This document shows, piece by piece, positions 32,586 to 47,358 of a DNA stretch of 64,000 bases; the first letter of the stretch is position 1; each line of letters starts with the position of its first letter. The notes under the pieces are model-generated. The model saw nothing but the letters and a program-made list of their open reading frames with translations. It ran no database searches and was not told where the DNA came from. Source of the DNA: Rhodoferax koreense. Its GTDB lineage: Bacteria; Pseudomonadota; Gammaproteobacteria; Burkholderiales; Burkholderiaceae_C. The stretch lies in assembly GCF_001955695.1 (NCBI RefSeq), contig NZ_CP019236.1, positions 2,976,001 to 3,040,000 on the forward strand, read 5' to 3'. The translations under genes were made by a program, and so were the position numbers.

Positions 32586-33566
32586 TCATCGACGTTGAAA
32601 CTGGTTCACCGCCCGATTGTGCTCCTGCAGCGTCGGGCTGAAATGGCTGCTGCCGTCGCCGCGGGCCACGAAATACAGCGCGGTGGTCTGCGCCGGCTGC
32701 ACGGCCGCCAACAGGGATGCCGCGCCCGGCATCGAGATCGGCGTGGGCGGCAGGCCGTTGCGGGTGTAGGTGTTGTAGGGTGTGTCGGTTTGCAGGTCGC
32801 GCCGGCGCAGGTTGCCGTCGAAAGTGGCGCCGAGACCGTAGATCACCGTCGGGTCGGTCTGCAGCGGCATGCCGATGCGCAGCCGGTTGTTGAACACGCC
32901 GGAGATCAGCGGCCGGTCCGCGCCCTGCCCGGTTTCCTTTTCGATGATGCTGGCCAGCGTCAAAGCCTCCTCGGGCGTCTTCAACGGAATGCCGGGCTGG
33001 CGCTGGGCCCAGGCGGCGTCGAGCCTCCGATCCATCGCCAGCATGGCGCGCTTGAGCACATCGAGGTCGCTGCTGCCCTTGGCATAGGTGTAGGTGTCGG
33101 GGAAGAAGCGGCCCTCGGGGTCGACGCCCGGCCGGCCGAGCGATTTCATCAACATATCGGGCGCCAGCCCTTTGGAATCGGGCGCGAGGCGCTCTGCTTT
33201 CGAGAGCGCTTCGCGCACCTGGCGGAAGTTCCAGCCTTCCACGAAAGTCACCGAGCGAAGCGCCTGCTCGCCGCGCACCAATTTACCGAGCAGGCTGATC
33301 GGCGTGGCGCCGGGCTCGATCTCGTAGCTGCCGGCCTTGATCTGGCGCGCCTCGCCCGACAGGCGGAACCACAGGAACAGCAGGGCCGGCGGCGTCTTCA
33401 CGCCCGCGTCGCTCACGGCTTCAGCCACGCCACGCGCCGAGGTGCCGGGCGGAATCGTCAGATCGAGCACCGCGTTGCCCACCGGCAAGGGTCGATGCAG
33501 CCACCACCAACCCGCGCCGCCAGCCAGGATCGCCACGACCAGCACCACACTTAAGAAACGACGCAC
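32586..33566 (-). CDS. mltG: Endolytic murein transglycosylase MltG
   Basis: MltG cuts nascent glycan strands and sets their length. The 326-aa protein has an N-terminal anchor (FLSVVLVVAILAGGAGWWWL), the LysM-like segment VLDLTIPPGTSARGVAEAVSDAG, and the YceG catalytic domain: PEGRFFPDTYTYAKG, catalytic E209 in LASIIEKETG, and GVFNNRLRIGMPLQTDPTVIYG (in segments). It ends ALYFVARGDGSSHFSPTLQEHN as usual. It is divergent from ygfZ with only 32 bp between start codons, so promoters overlap. It is first gene of the tmk-holB-pilZ-tatD-ankyrin run. Confidence 0.94.
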   Translation of the reverse strand: MRRFLSVVLVVAILAGGAGWWWLHRPLPVGNAVLDLTIPPGTSARGVAEAVSDAGVKTPPALLFLWFRLSGEARQIKAGSYEIEPGATPISLLGKLVRGEQALRSVTFVEGWNFRQVREALSKAERLAPDSKGLAPDMLMKSLGRPGVDPEGRFFPDTYTYAKGSSDLDVLKRAMLAMDRRLDAAWAQRQPGIPLKTPEEALTLASIIEKETGQGADRPLISGVFNNRLRIGMPLQTDPTVIYGLGATFDGNLRRRDLQTDTPYNTYTRNGLPPTPISMPGAASLLAAVQPAQTTALYFVARGDGSSHFSPTLQEHNRAVNQFQRR

Positions 33567-33598
33567 AACCCTACCCGCCTTACGAACAATGGAGGCGC

Positions 33599-34528
33599 AT
33601 GATAATTGACCGCATGAAACACCTACTCCATGGTTTTGCGCCGCTCTCCCATCTGGGCGTGATCCGCGTCGAGGGCGAAGACGCCGTCAAGTTCCTGCAA
33701 GGCCAGCTGACCAACGATTTCGCGCTGCTCGACGACGGCCATGCCCGCCTGGCCGCGTTCTGTTCGCCCAAGGGCCGCATGCAGGCCAGTTTCATCGGCT
33801 TCAAGCGCGGCCCGGCCGAGGTGCTGCTGGTCTGCAGCCTCGACCTGCTGGCCACGACGCAGAAGCGGCTGTCGATGTTCGTGATGCGCGCCAAGGCCAA
33901 GCTCACGGACGCGACGGACCAGTTCAAGCTGTACGGGCTGGTGGGCGATGCCGTGGCCCAGGCCATCGATCCCGCCGCAGCGCCTTGGACGCGGGTCGAC
34001 GCCGGCACCAGCACCGCGGTCGCGCTGTACCCAGCCAACGGCCAGCCACGCGCGTTGCTGCTCACGCCGGCCGACGCTGCCGCGCCGACGGGTGCTGCGT
34101 TGACGACGGAGCAATGGCTCTGGACCGAAGTCCAGAGCGGCGTGGCCACGGTGTCGCAGGCGATCTTTGAAGCCCTGGTGCCGCAGATGCTGAACTACGA
34201 GTCGGTCGGCGGCGTGAACTTCAAGAAGGGCTGTTACCCGGGCCAGGAAGTCGTGGCGCGCAGCCAGTTCCGCGGCACGCTGAAACGCCGGGCCTATGTG
34301 GCTCATGCAGATGCCCCCATGTTTGCCGGCCAGGAGGTGTTTGCCGACACAGATGCCGAGCAACCCTGCGGCCTGGTGGTGCAGGCCGCGCCTGCGCCGA
34401 ACGGTGGTTTCGACGCCATCGTGTCGATGCAGACGGCGGCGCAATCGGCCGGGCTCACGCTCGGCGCCGCCAGCGGGGCTTCGATCGCCTTGCTGCCGCT
34501 GCCCTACGAGCTGCTCGAAGACATTTGA
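33599..34528 (+). CDS. ygfZ: YgfZ-type folate-binding / iron-sulfur cluster assembly protein
   Basis: YgfZ uses tetrahydrofolate in Fe-S cluster maintenance. The ~309-aa protein carries LGVIRVEGEDAVKFLQGQL near the N-terminus and the diagnostic KGCYPGQEV motif (FKKGCYPGQEVVARSQFRG, residues ~205). The start is ambiguous: ATG 33599 has GGAGG just upstream at short spacing, while ATG 33614 gives the more familiar MKHLLHGFAPLSHLG. It is divergent from mltG, a common arrangement in this group. A hairpin repeat follows the stop. Confidence 0.92.
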   Translation: MIIDRMKHLLHGFAPLSHLGVIRVEGEDAVKFLQGQLTNDFALLDDGHARLAAFCSPKGRMQASFIGFKRGPAEVLLVCSLDLLATTQKRLSMFVMRAKAKLTDATDQFKLYGLVGDAVAQAIDPAAAPWTRVDAGTSTAVALYPANGQPRALLLTPADAAAPTGAALTTEQWLWTEVQSGVATVSQAIFEALVPQMLNYESVGGVNFKKGCYPGQEVVARSQFRGTLKRRAYVAHADAPMFAGQEVFADTDAEQPCGLVVQAAPAPNGGFDAIVSMQTAAQSAGLTLGAASGASIALLPLPYELLEDI

Positions 34529-34539
34529 GGTCCCCTCCA

Positions 34540-34586
34540 CCGTTCGTGCTGAGCCTGTGGTCCTTCGACAAGCTCAGGGCGAACGG
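34540..34586. terminator. Inverted-repeat element between convergent genes
   Basis: CCGTTCGTGCTGAGC (34540-34554) pairs with GCTCAGGGCGAACGG (34572-34586), one mismatch, across a 17-nt loop containing CCTTCGACA. It sits between the convergent ygfZ and thioesterase-GNAT genes and probably serves as a bidirectional terminator. The sequence is related to the core of the longer repeats at 28652 and 32463. Confidence 0.65.
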
Positions 34587-34601
34587 GGTTGGTGAACGGC
34601 T

Positions 34602-35468
34602 TTATACAAGCGTCCTGAACATCTCGCGGTGCGGGATGCCGGCTTCCTCGTACACCTCGCCACGCGGCGTGAAGCCGCAGCGCAGGTAGAAGGCTTCGGC
34701 GCTGGTCTGCGCGTGCAGCAGCACCTCGTGGTCGCCGCGTTCGGCCGAAGCCTTCACCAGCGCTTCGAGCACGGCACGGCCGACCCTCGTGCCGCGCAAG
34801 GCTTTTTTCACCGCCATGCGGCCGATGCGGCCAACGCCCGGCGCGCCAGGTTGCGGCAACAGGCGGCCGGTGGCCAGCGGCTGGCCCAGGCGGTTGAACA
34901 CCACGGCGTGCACCGCGGTCTGGTCGGCGTCGTCCCACTCGAGTTCCTTCGGGATGCCCTGCTCTTCGACGAACACCTCGTGGCGCACGCTGCCTGCGGC
35001 CGGCCCAAATTCACTCCAGGCACCGGTCTTCAACTCGAACACCGGTTCACCTGCGGCGTACGAAGCCTGCAGCGCGCGCAGCGCCTCTGGCACCGGCGTG
35101 GGCTTCTGGGTTGAGGGGTCGGCGAAGACGTAGAGCAGTTCGCCGCTCACCAACACGGCATCGCCCCTTTTCACCGCACCGGCCATCAGCATGGAACTGT
35201 TGCCGGTGCGGATGTGTCGCAGCGTGATGTCCAGCAGGTCGTCGGCCCGCGCCGAGGCGTGGTATTCGAGCGTGGCCTTCTTCAGGTAGAACTCGCCGCC
35301 GAGCGCCTCCATGGCCTCGAAATACGGCAGGCCGAGCGCGCGCCAGTATTCGGTGATGGCCACGTCGAGGTAGGCCAGGTAATGCGCATTGAAGACGATG
35401 CGCTGCATGTCGACCTCGGACCAGCGTACGCGCAGGCGGTGGGAAAAGACTTGGCTTGGTTCGGTCAT
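34602..35468 (-). CDS. Acyl-CoA thioesterase (YbgC/4HBT) fused to GNAT acetyltransferase
   Basis: Residues ~8-135 are a hot-dog thioesterase: LRVRWSEVDMQRIVFNAHYLAYLD with the catalytic Asp, ATLEYHASARADDLLDI and SGELLYVFAD. Residues ~145-288 are a GNAT domain of the ElaA-like type: SVRHEVFVEEQGIP, LATGRLLPQPGAPGVGRIGRMAVKKALRGTRVGRAVLEALV (seen in segments; RGTRVG is the acetyl-CoA loop), and AEAFYLRCGFTPRGEVYEEAGIPHREM. Both domains look complete. The pairing suggests hydrolysis of a CoA thioester coupled to acylation of a small molecule or protein, which is an inference. The stop of the upstream esterase gene overlaps its start. Confidence 0.88.
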   Translation of the reverse strand: MTEPSQVFSHRLRVRWSEVDMQRIVFNAHYLAYLDVAITEYWRALGLPYFEAMEALGGEFYLKKATLEYHASARADDLLDITLRHIRTGNSSMLMAGAVKRGDAVLVSGELLYVFADPSTQKPTPVPEALRALQASYAAGEPVFELKTGAWSEFGPAAGSVRHEVFVEEQGIPKELEWDDADQTAVHAVVFNRLGQPLATGRLLPQPGAPGVGRIGRMAVKKALRGTRVGRAVLEALVKASAERGDHEVLLHAQTSAEAFYLRCGFTPRGEVYEEAGIPHREMFRTLV

Positions 35469-36481
35469 CGGGCGTCCGTGGGTGTTGTTTCGGGCAGGTG
35501 GAAGGCGGCGCGTAGGGCCTTGGCCGCGTCGCGGTGGGCCTGGCGCGCCTCGGGCAATGCCCGGCCCATCTTGATGAACTCATGCGTCACGCCGCGGTAG
35601 ATGTCCAGGTCCACCGGCACGCCGGCCAGGCGCAGCCGGTCGGCATAGGCCACGCCTTCGTCGAACAGCGGGTCGTATTCGGCCAGGCCGATCCAGGCCG
35701 GCGCCACGCCGTCTACCTCCGGCACCAGCAGCGGCGCGAAGCGCCAGTCGTCGCGGTCGGCCGGCGTGCGCAGGTAGAGGTCGAAGAAGTAGTCGATGTG
35801 GGAGCGCTTGAGCACCAGGCCGTCGGCGAACATGGCGTGTGAAGGAGTGTCCTGGTCCGCCGACAGGCCGGGGTAGAACAGCAACTGCAGCGCCAGCGGG
35901 AGGCCGGGCGCATCGGCCGTAGCCCTCGCCTGCAGCGCACAGGCCGCGGCCAGGGTGCCGCCGGCGCTGTCGCCACCCACGGCCAGCGCCCCTGGCAAGG
36001 CGCCGAGTTGCGCCGCGTGGCCGGCCAGCCAGCCCAGCGCGTCCCAGGCGTCGTTGGCCGCGGTTGGAAATTTGTGCTCTGGCGCCAACCGGTAGTCGAG
36101 CGACACCACCATGCAGCCCGACAGCCGGCTCAGTTCGCGGCACAGGATGTCGTGGGTTTCGATGCTGCCGATGGTGAAGCCGCCGCCGTGGAAATACAGC
36201 AGCAGCGGCAGCACCTCGTGGGACGGTGCGTACAGCCGGGCCGGCAGCGCAAAGCCGTCGCGCGCGGGAATGCGGAAGTCTTCGACGCGCAAGAGTGCGG
36301 GCTTGGGGATTTCCAGCACGCCCGCGCCCAAGGCATAGGCGGCGCGGGCTTCGGCGCCGGTCAAGGTGTGCATCGCGGGCCGGCCGGCCTTGGCCATGCG
36401 GTCGATCACGGAACGCATCGCGGGCGTCAATCGGTGGGGCGCGGCGGGCGGCGCGCCCGGCGGACTGGGGTTACGGAGCAT
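35465..36481 (-). CDS. Alpha/beta hydrolase, HSL-type esterase
   Basis: The 338-aa protein belongs to the hormone-sensitive-lipase branch: oxyanion motif FHGGGF at 98-102, nucleophile S172 in VGGDSAGGTLAAA, acid Asp in EYDPLFDEG and His in GVTHEFIKM. It should hydrolyse short-chain acyl or aryl esters in the cytoplasm; no signal peptide is seen. The N-terminal cap (AMRSVIDRMAKAGRPAMHTLTG) is typical. It overlaps the thioesterase-GNAT gene downstream by ATGA and is divergent from the alcohol dehydrogenase gene (61-bp gap). Confidence 0.9.
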   Translation of the reverse strand: MLRNPSPPGAPPAAPHRLTPAMRSVIDRMAKAGRPAMHTLTGAEARAAYALGAGVLEIPKPALLRVEDFRIPARDGFALPARLYAPSHEVLPLLLYFHGGGFTIGSIETHDILCRELSRLSGCMVVSLDYRLAPEHKFPTAANDAWDALGWLAGHAAQLGALPGALAVGGDSAGGTLAAACALQARATADAPGLPLALQLLFYPGLSADQDTPSHAMFADGLVLKRSHIDYFFDLYLRTPADRDDWRFAPLLVPEVDGVAPAWIGLAEYDPLFDEGVAYADRLRLAGVPVDLDIYRGVTHEFIKMGRALPEARQAHRDAAKALRAAFHLPETTPTDAR

Positions 36482-36542
36482 GGCGGGGAAGCGGCGGTCT
36501 GGGTAAAGTTGGTCATCCTACAACGAGGAAGAGACAAGACCC

Positions 36543-37679
36543 ATGGCCCTGATCTATTACGTGACGCAGATCCAGTTCGAGTTCGGCGCCATCAAGCTGC
36601 TGAAACAGGAATGCGAACGCGTGGGCATCACCCGGCCGCTGATCGTCACCGATGCCGGTGTCAAGGCCGCCGGCGTGCTGCAGAAGGCGCTGGACGCCCT
36701 GCCCGGCATCCCGGTCGCGGTGTTCGACCAGACCCCGTCCAATCCGACCGAAGCCGCGGTGCGTGCCGCGGCCGCCGCCTACCGCGCGGGGAACTGCGAT
36801 GGCCTGATCGCCGTGGGTGGCGGCTCGGCCATCGACTGCGCCAAGGGCGTGGCCATCGCCGCCACGCACGAAGGGCCGCTCGCACGCTACGCCACCATCG
36901 AAGGCGGCTCGGGTCTGATCACCGAGCGCGTGGCCCCCATCATCGCCGTGCCCACCACCAGCGGCACCGGCAGCGAAGTGGCGCGCGGTGCCATCCTCAT
37001 CGTCGACGACCACAGGAAGCTTGGCTTCCATTCCTGGCATCTGGTGCCCAAGACGGCGATCTGCGACCCCGAACTCACGCTCGGCCTGCCCGCCCGGCTG
37101 ACCGCCGCCACCGGCATGGACGCCATCGCCCACTGCATGGAAACCTTCATGGCGCCGGCCTTCAACCCGCCGGCCGACGGCATCGCGCTCGACGGCCTGC
37201 AGCGCGGCTGGGCCTTCATCGAACGCGCGACGCGCTTTGGTGCCGACCGCGAGGCCCGCTTCAACCTGATGAGCGCCTCGATGCAGGGCGCGATGGCGTT
37301 CCAGAAAGGCCTGGGCTGCGTGCATTCGCTGAGCCACAGCCTGGGCGGCGTCGACCCACGGCTGCACCATGGCACGCTGAACGCGATGTTCCTGCCGGCG
37401 GTGGTGAAGTTCAACGCCAGTGCCGAGTCGGTGCAGAAAGACCACCGGCTGGAGCGCATGGCCCAGGCCATGGGCCTGTCATCCGCAGGCGACATTCCCG
37501 AGGCGATCCGCGATCTGAACGCCCGGCTCGGGTTGCCCACCGGCCTGGCCGCCATGGGCGTGGCGACCGATCAGTTCGACCACATCATCAGCGGCGCGCT
37601 GGCCGACCATTGCCACAAGACCAATCCGCGGATTGCGACGGCGGACGAATACCGCGGGTTGCTCGAAGAAGCGATGTAG
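36543..37679 (+). CDS. Iron-containing alcohol dehydrogenase
   Basis: The 378-aa group III dehydrogenase has the NAD(P) motif GLIAVGGGSAIDCAKGVAI and the metal ligands: Asp in VPTTSGTGSEVA-following region with TGMDAIAHCMET (H), and two His in GCVHSLSHSLGG. It should oxidise an alcohol or reduce an aldehyde with NAD; substrate unknown. ATG 36543 is preceded by a purine-rich GAGGAAGAGAC ribosome binding site. Downstream a DUF4256 gene is convergent, 11 bp away. Confidence 0.92.
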   Translation: MALIYYVTQIQFEFGAIKLLKQECERVGITRPLIVTDAGVKAAGVLQKALDALPGIPVAVFDQTPSNPTEAAVRAAAAAYRAGNCDGLIAVGGGSAIDCAKGVAIAATHEGPLARYATIEGGSGLITERVAPIIAVPTTSGTGSEVARGAILIVDDHRKLGFHSWHLVPKTAICDPELTLGLPARLTAATGMDAIAHCMETFMAPAFNPPADGIALDGLQRGWAFIERATRFGADREARFNLMSASMQGAMAFQKGLGCVHSLSHSLGGVDPRLHHGTLNAMFLPAVVKFNASAESVQKDHRLERMAQAMGLSSAGDIPEAIRDLNARLGLPTGLAAMGVATDQFDHIISGALADHCHKTNPRIATADEYRGLLEEAM

Positions 37680-37690
37680 TCGCGGCGCCG

Positions 37691-38236
37691 TCAAACGCTG
37701 AGCGCACAGCGAAAGCCGCGTGCCGCGTAGTACGACTGCACGCCGTTGTGGTACGTGAAGACCCGGCCATAACGCCGGTCGCCGAACAGCGCGCCGCCGC
37801 GCGCTCTGATTTCGGGCGGTGTCGCCAGCCAGCTGGAGGTCTTCAGGTCGAACTCGCCGAACCGCTGGAGCTCGGCGTACTGCGCCTCGGTCAATAGTTC
37901 GGCGCCCATGCGTTGGGCCATGCCGAGCGCACTCCCCTCGGGCCGGTTCTCCTTGCGTGCCATCAGGGCTGGTTCATCGAAACACAGGCTGCGGCGACCT
38001 TGCGGGCTCTCCGTGGCACCATCGCAGAACAGGTAGGCGCCGTGCGCATCCGCCGCGCCGATCACATCGGGCTCGCCGCCCGTGTTTTCCATTTCGAGCA
38101 GCGTTTTCAGCTTGCCGGGGTGCGCCTGCAGCCGGGCCTGGACGGCAGCCCAATCGACGGTGGCATGCCGATGCGGGTGGTCAGCGAAGCGTTGCTTCAA
38201 CACCTCGATGAAAGTATCTCGTTGTTTGGCATCCAT
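37691..38236 (-). CDS. DUF4256 domain protein
   Basis: The 181-aa protein matches the DUF4256 family: N-terminal FIEVLKQRFADHPHRH, LLEMENTGGEPDVIG, RRSLCFDEPALMARKENRP, and C-terminal GGALFGDRRYGRVFTYHNGVQSYYAARGFR (in segments). The function of this family is unknown. I start at MDAKQRDTFIEVL. It is 22 bp downstream of the HDOD gene on the same strand and may be cotranscribed. It shows no signal peptide or membrane helix. Confidence 0.85.
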   Translation of the reverse strand: MDAKQRDTFIEVLKQRFADHPHRHATVDWAAVQARLQAHPGKLKTLLEMENTGGEPDVIGAADAHGAYLFCDGATESPQGRRSLCFDEPALMARKENRPEGSALGMAQRMGAELLTEAQYAELQRFGEFDLKTSSWLATPPEIRARGGALFGDRRYGRVFTYHNGVQSYYAARGFRCALSV

Positions 38237-38258
38237 GCGGTTCGCTCCTCTGCCCTGG

Positions 38259-39083
38259 TCACACAAACGCGCCCATGTCCGTCTTCGCGCTCCAGTCGAT
38301 CGGGTCCTGTTGCAGCACCATGTCGATGTCGAGCCCAAGCGTGAGGCCGACGACATCGGGGAAACTCACGGCCAGCGCCTTGTCGTCGAGGTTGGCTTCC
38401 TTGGCGCGCGCGCGCCAGGTCGCCAGGTGCACGACACCGGCCAGCGGCTCGTAGGCGTCGTTGTCGAAGGGTTCGATCTGGTGCTGCAGGGCGTCCACGA
38501 TCAGGTCGGGAAACTGCCACTTGCGGGCAAAACCCGCGCCGACTTCCGCATAACAGTAGCCGAACATGCGCTGCTCGGTGCGCGCGCGCCTCAGGTCGAG
38601 CACCGGCGTGATGCGGTTCAGCGGCGCCATGGCGTCGGGCATGCCGAGGTGCATCACCAGTTCGCCGACGGCATGGATCAGGCCGGCGGTGAAGGCCGTG
38701 GCCTGGTTCTGCCGCACCATGCCGGCGAGCGACCGCGAGATCTTGGCGCTGTTGACGCTGTAGCGCCAGAACTGCTGCATGTCGATGCCCGGCACGGAAC
38801 GGAAGCTGCCGCCCAGCGCGGCCGCCGTGGCAAGGGTTCGCAGGTGCTCCACCCCCAGCACCGCCAGCGCCTCGGGAATGCTGCTGACCTTGCGCGCAAG
38901 CTGGAACATCGAGGCATTGGCCAGCGTCAGCAGCCGCGTGGTCAGCGCAGGGTCGGCGCTGATGAGCTGGCTCATCTTGCGCAGGTCGGGATCCTTGCGC
39001 CCCAGTTCGCTCAGCAACAGCGCCACCACCTTGGGGATGCTTGGCAGCGCGGCCTCGGAAGTCAGCAGGACGCTCAACTCCAT
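38259..39083 (-). CDS. HDOD domain signalling protein
   Basis: The 274-aa protein is an HDOD domain from near the N-terminus (LPSIPKVVALLLSEL, LISADPALTTRLLTLANASMF, SIPEALAVLGVEHLRTLATA, AFTAGLIHAVGELVM). HDOD proteins resemble HD phosphohydrolases but lack their metal residues; here the HD pair is absent, as expected. They act as scaffolds in nucleotide or two-component signalling. It sits between Tex and the DUF4256 gene on the same strand. Partner unknown. Confidence 0.88.
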   Translation of the reverse strand: MELSVLLTSEAALPSIPKVVALLLSELGRKDPDLRKMSQLISADPALTTRLLTLANASMFQLARKVSSIPEALAVLGVEHLRTLATAAALGGSFRSVPGIDMQQFWRYSVNSAKISRSLAGMVRQNQATAFTAGLIHAVGELVMHLGMPDAMAPLNRITPVLDLRRARTEQRMFGYCYAEVGAGFARKWQFPDLIVDALQHQIEPFDNDAYEPLAGVVHLATWRARAKEANLDDKALAVSFPDVVGLTLGLDIDMVLQQDPIDWSAKTDMGAFV

Positions 39084-39136
39084 AGCATGGACTCAGGTAC
39101 GGATGTGAAAGGCATGTGGGATTATGTATGTCCGCT

Positions 39137-41494
<2,358 letters not shown>

Positions 41495-41696
41495 AGGGCG
41501 CTGGATCGGAAAGGAGAGCGGAGAAAGGGCGAGAGTTTAAGCGCGGCCGAATGAGGCATTGCCCCGTGCGCAAAGTGTTACCTGCCCAATTGGCATCTGG
41601 CGCAATATGGGTCGGCATCGCCAGCTATCCAATCGATAGCATTCCAGGTGGAAATGTAACGGGTGGCGCGAGACCGGGAACGATCCACGGACGCCA

Positions 41697-45371
<3,675 letters not shown>

Positions 45372-45384
45372 AATGGATCAACCA

Positions 45385-46155
45385 TCACAAAGGGGCGAAC
45401 GGCTTGATGTCATAGTGCTTCAGTCCTTCCACATAGTATTTCCTGGGCAGACCTTCCCTTTGCATCTCCCTGAGCGCCCGCTCCAGCCTCGCGCCCACTT
45501 CGGCATGCCTGCGGTGGAGAACGAAGTACAGCGGCTCGGAGGCCCAGGCATGGGGCCAGCGCACGACGCCGGGCACCGGCCTCTCGCGCAGTGCCACCTC
45601 CGCGTCGACATGGGTCATGAGCACCACGTCGAAACGGCCGGCGGACAACATGTCGAACAGCGTCGCATTGGTTTGCGTTTCGGTCACCTGCAGACCCTCG
45701 GTGTACTTGCGCAGCACCGCCACGCCCTTCGGAATGCCGAAGCGCATCAGGCGCAGATCGTCCCGGCCGCGGCCCTCGAAGCCGGCGGAATGGCCATACG
45801 CGGCGACTTCGGCCGTGACGTGCGACACGGAAAGCCGCAGCAGGTTGGGATCGTTCCTGTCGATGCCGTCGATGCGCATCAGGTCGCCGTCGAGCTCGCC
45901 GTCGCTCACCAAACCGATCGAGCGCGTCAGCGGCATGCGCTGGAACTGCATGGCGATGCCGGCCCGCCGGCCTGCCTCGGTGATGACGCGCTCGGCAATG
46001 TCGGACAGCGGCGAGTCGATGGCCCGGCCGATCTGCAGCAACTCCTGCGCTGCGCCGTTCGACAGATGCACGATCGCCAGCAAACCCAGTGCACAAGCAA
46101 GAATTGGACGGCGAGCACGTGTTTTCAATTGTTTCAAAAGCCGTTTTTGGTACAC
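45385..46155 (-). CDS. Periplasmic solute-binding protein (SBP_bac_3-like) paired with the hybrid kinase
   Basis: The protein has an N-terminal signal (RRPILACALGLLAIVHLSNGAAQ) followed by a small-molecule binding fold: LLQIGRAIDSPLSDIAERVITEAGRRAG, MQFQRMPLTRSIGLVSDGELDGDLMRI and LRLMRFGIPKGVAVL. No ABC transporter components are near. I start at GTG 46155 (VYQKRLLKQLKTRARR) because the N-terminus at 46233 would put ~26 non-signal residues ahead of the signal; this remains uncertain. It lies 13 bp upstream of the kinase gene and likely supplies the ligand-sensing part, or binds a self-made signal from the divergent FeeM gene, which is an inference. Confidence 0.8.
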   Translation of the reverse strand: MYQKRLLKQLKTRARRPILACALGLLAIVHLSNGAAQELLQIGRAIDSPLSDIAERVITEAGRRAGIAMQFQRMPLTRSIGLVSDGELDGDLMRIDGIDRNDPNLLRLSVSHVTAEVAAYGHSAGFEGRGRDDLRLMRFGIPKGVAVLRKYTEGLQVTETQTNATLFDMLSAGRFDVVLMTHVDAEVALRERPVPGVVRWPHAWASEPLYFVLHRRHAEVGARLERALREMQREGLPRKYYVEGLKHYDIKPFAPL

Positions 46156-46442
46156 ATCGTACGCCCTCGACCGGGGTGAGGCAAGCCGATCGGAGGCGGC
46201 AAAGCCTGGTTCATCAGCACCAACGATATTCAAACTTCATAGCATGAAATGCGCTACGGGCATGGCGTCCGGACGATCGGCCTTGGTCCGCATCTCCCTT
46301 CGGCTTGTAAGGCAAATTCCTAGTTCAGGAATAGCAGCCCCCCGACTTAATCTTTTTCGGGCCAGCTTCTACAGTCTCTTACATCTTTTTCACCTTTCAT
46401 GGCTTCCCCGGCCTTCCCTCAACAATACCCAGGAATTGAGCA
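46156..46442. promoter_or_regulatory. Divergent promoter region with short dyad ATTCCT-N5-AGGAAT
   Basis: This 287-bp AT-richer gap separates the solute-binding protein/kinase operon from the FeeM-like gene. A dyad ATTCCT (46316-46321) and AGGAAT (46327-46332) lies about 110 bp upstream of the FeeM-like start, with the T-rich TTACATCTTTTTCAC further down. It could be a regulator site; no promoter hexamers are clear. Confidence 0.4.
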
Positions 46443-47225
46443 ATGACGAACCGGCACTTTGATTCCACTCCGATCACGGTCCAGCGTGAACCTGCACCAG
46501 TGCAGCCGCAGAGGCTGCCAAGCCAGGCCATGGCCGAAGAACGACTGCCGTTCACGGTGCGCCTGGTGTGCAACGAAGAAGACCTGGCCAAGGCCGTGCA
46601 CATTCGGCATTCGGCCTATGCGCGCCATGTGCCGGCATTTGCCGATACCCTGCGCTTTCCCGAAGCCTCCGATTTCGAAGATGGCATCGCCGTGTTGCTG
46701 GCCGAATCCAAGCTGGACGGATCACCCCTGGGCACCATGCGCATCCAGACCAACCAATTCGGCCCGCTGAGCCTCGAGCACTCGTTGACCCTTCCCGACA
46801 GCCTGCAGGGCTTGTCGTTGGCCGAGGCCACGCGACTGGGCGTGACCGGCACTGGCGTGGGCCGCTTGGTCAAGACCGTGCTGTTCAAGGCATTCTTCCT
46901 TTATTGCCAGCAAAACGGTATCGACTGGATGGTGGTCACCGGCCGGGCGCCGGTGGACCGCCAATACGACAGCCTGCTGTTCAAGGACGTGTACCCGGAA
47001 CTCGGATACATCCCCCTGCCCCACGTGGGCAATCTTCCGCATCGCATCATGTCGTTCGAGGTGGCCACGGCCCAGGCTCGCTGGGCGGCGGCCAACCATC
47101 CCCTGCAGAACTTCATCTTCCATACCCGCCATCCCGACATCGACCTCCGGGTGCGGGCCAAGGCCATCCTGCCCGTCCACGCCGGCGTCCGTTTCGCCCC
47201 TCCTTCCACGCGGCACGTCATGTAA
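46443..47225 (+). CDS. FeeM-type N-acyl amino acid synthase (GNAT/autoinducer-synthase fold)
   Basis: The 260-aa protein resembles N-acyl amino acid synthases of the FeeM type: RLVCNEEDLAKAVHIRHSAYARHV near residue 40, GIAVLLAESKLDGSPLGTMRI, LAEATRLGVTGTGVGRLVKTVLFKAFFLYCQQNGIDWMVVTGRAPVDRQYDSLLFKDVYPELGYIPLP (seen in segments; ATRLGV and RAPVDRQYD are the core). Family members join a fatty acyl group (from acyl-ACP) to an amino acid such as tyrosine; products may be signals or lipids. The N-terminal ~35 residues are a disordered extension. The product here is unknown. The next gene is a membrane GGDEF/EAL protein, separated by a large palindrome. Confidence 0.78.
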   Translation: MTNRHFDSTPITVQREPAPVQPQRLPSQAMAEERLPFTVRLVCNEEDLAKAVHIRHSAYARHVPAFADTLRFPEASDFEDGIAVLLAESKLDGSPLGTMRIQTNQFGPLSLEHSLTLPDSLQGLSLAEATRLGVTGTGVGRLVKTVLFKAFFLYCQQNGIDWMVVTGRAPVDRQYDSLLFKDVYPELGYIPLPHVGNLPHRIMSFEVATAQARWAAANHPLQNFIFHTRHPDIDLRVRAKAILPVHAGVRFAPPSTRHVM

Positions 47226-47229
47226 GGTG

Positions 47230-47263
47230 GCGATGCCTCGCCAACTAGTTGGCGGGGCGTCGC
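47230..47263. terminator. 34-bp near-perfect palindrome after the FeeM-like gene
   Basis: A two-fold symmetric sequence centred at CTAG (47245-47248) with outer arms GCGATGCCTCGCCAAC and a matching complement, two G-T mismatches. It begins 5 bp past the FeeM-like stop. It is most simply a terminator hairpin, although the following bases (CGCTGTTTCGAC) hold only a short T-run. Confidence 0.65.
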
Positions 47264-47358
47264 TGTTTCGACACATTCGCATTCCAAGCTGTATGCAGGT
47301 CTAGGACAGCGCTGATACTTTGCGTTACGATGTTTGCCGCTATGGTGAAACACTAACG

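Noticed and set aside
46443..47225. LuxI-type homoserine lactone synthase
   Set aside because: The core motifs fit FeeM-type N-acyl amino acid synthases better, and no LuxR-type regulator is adjacent.
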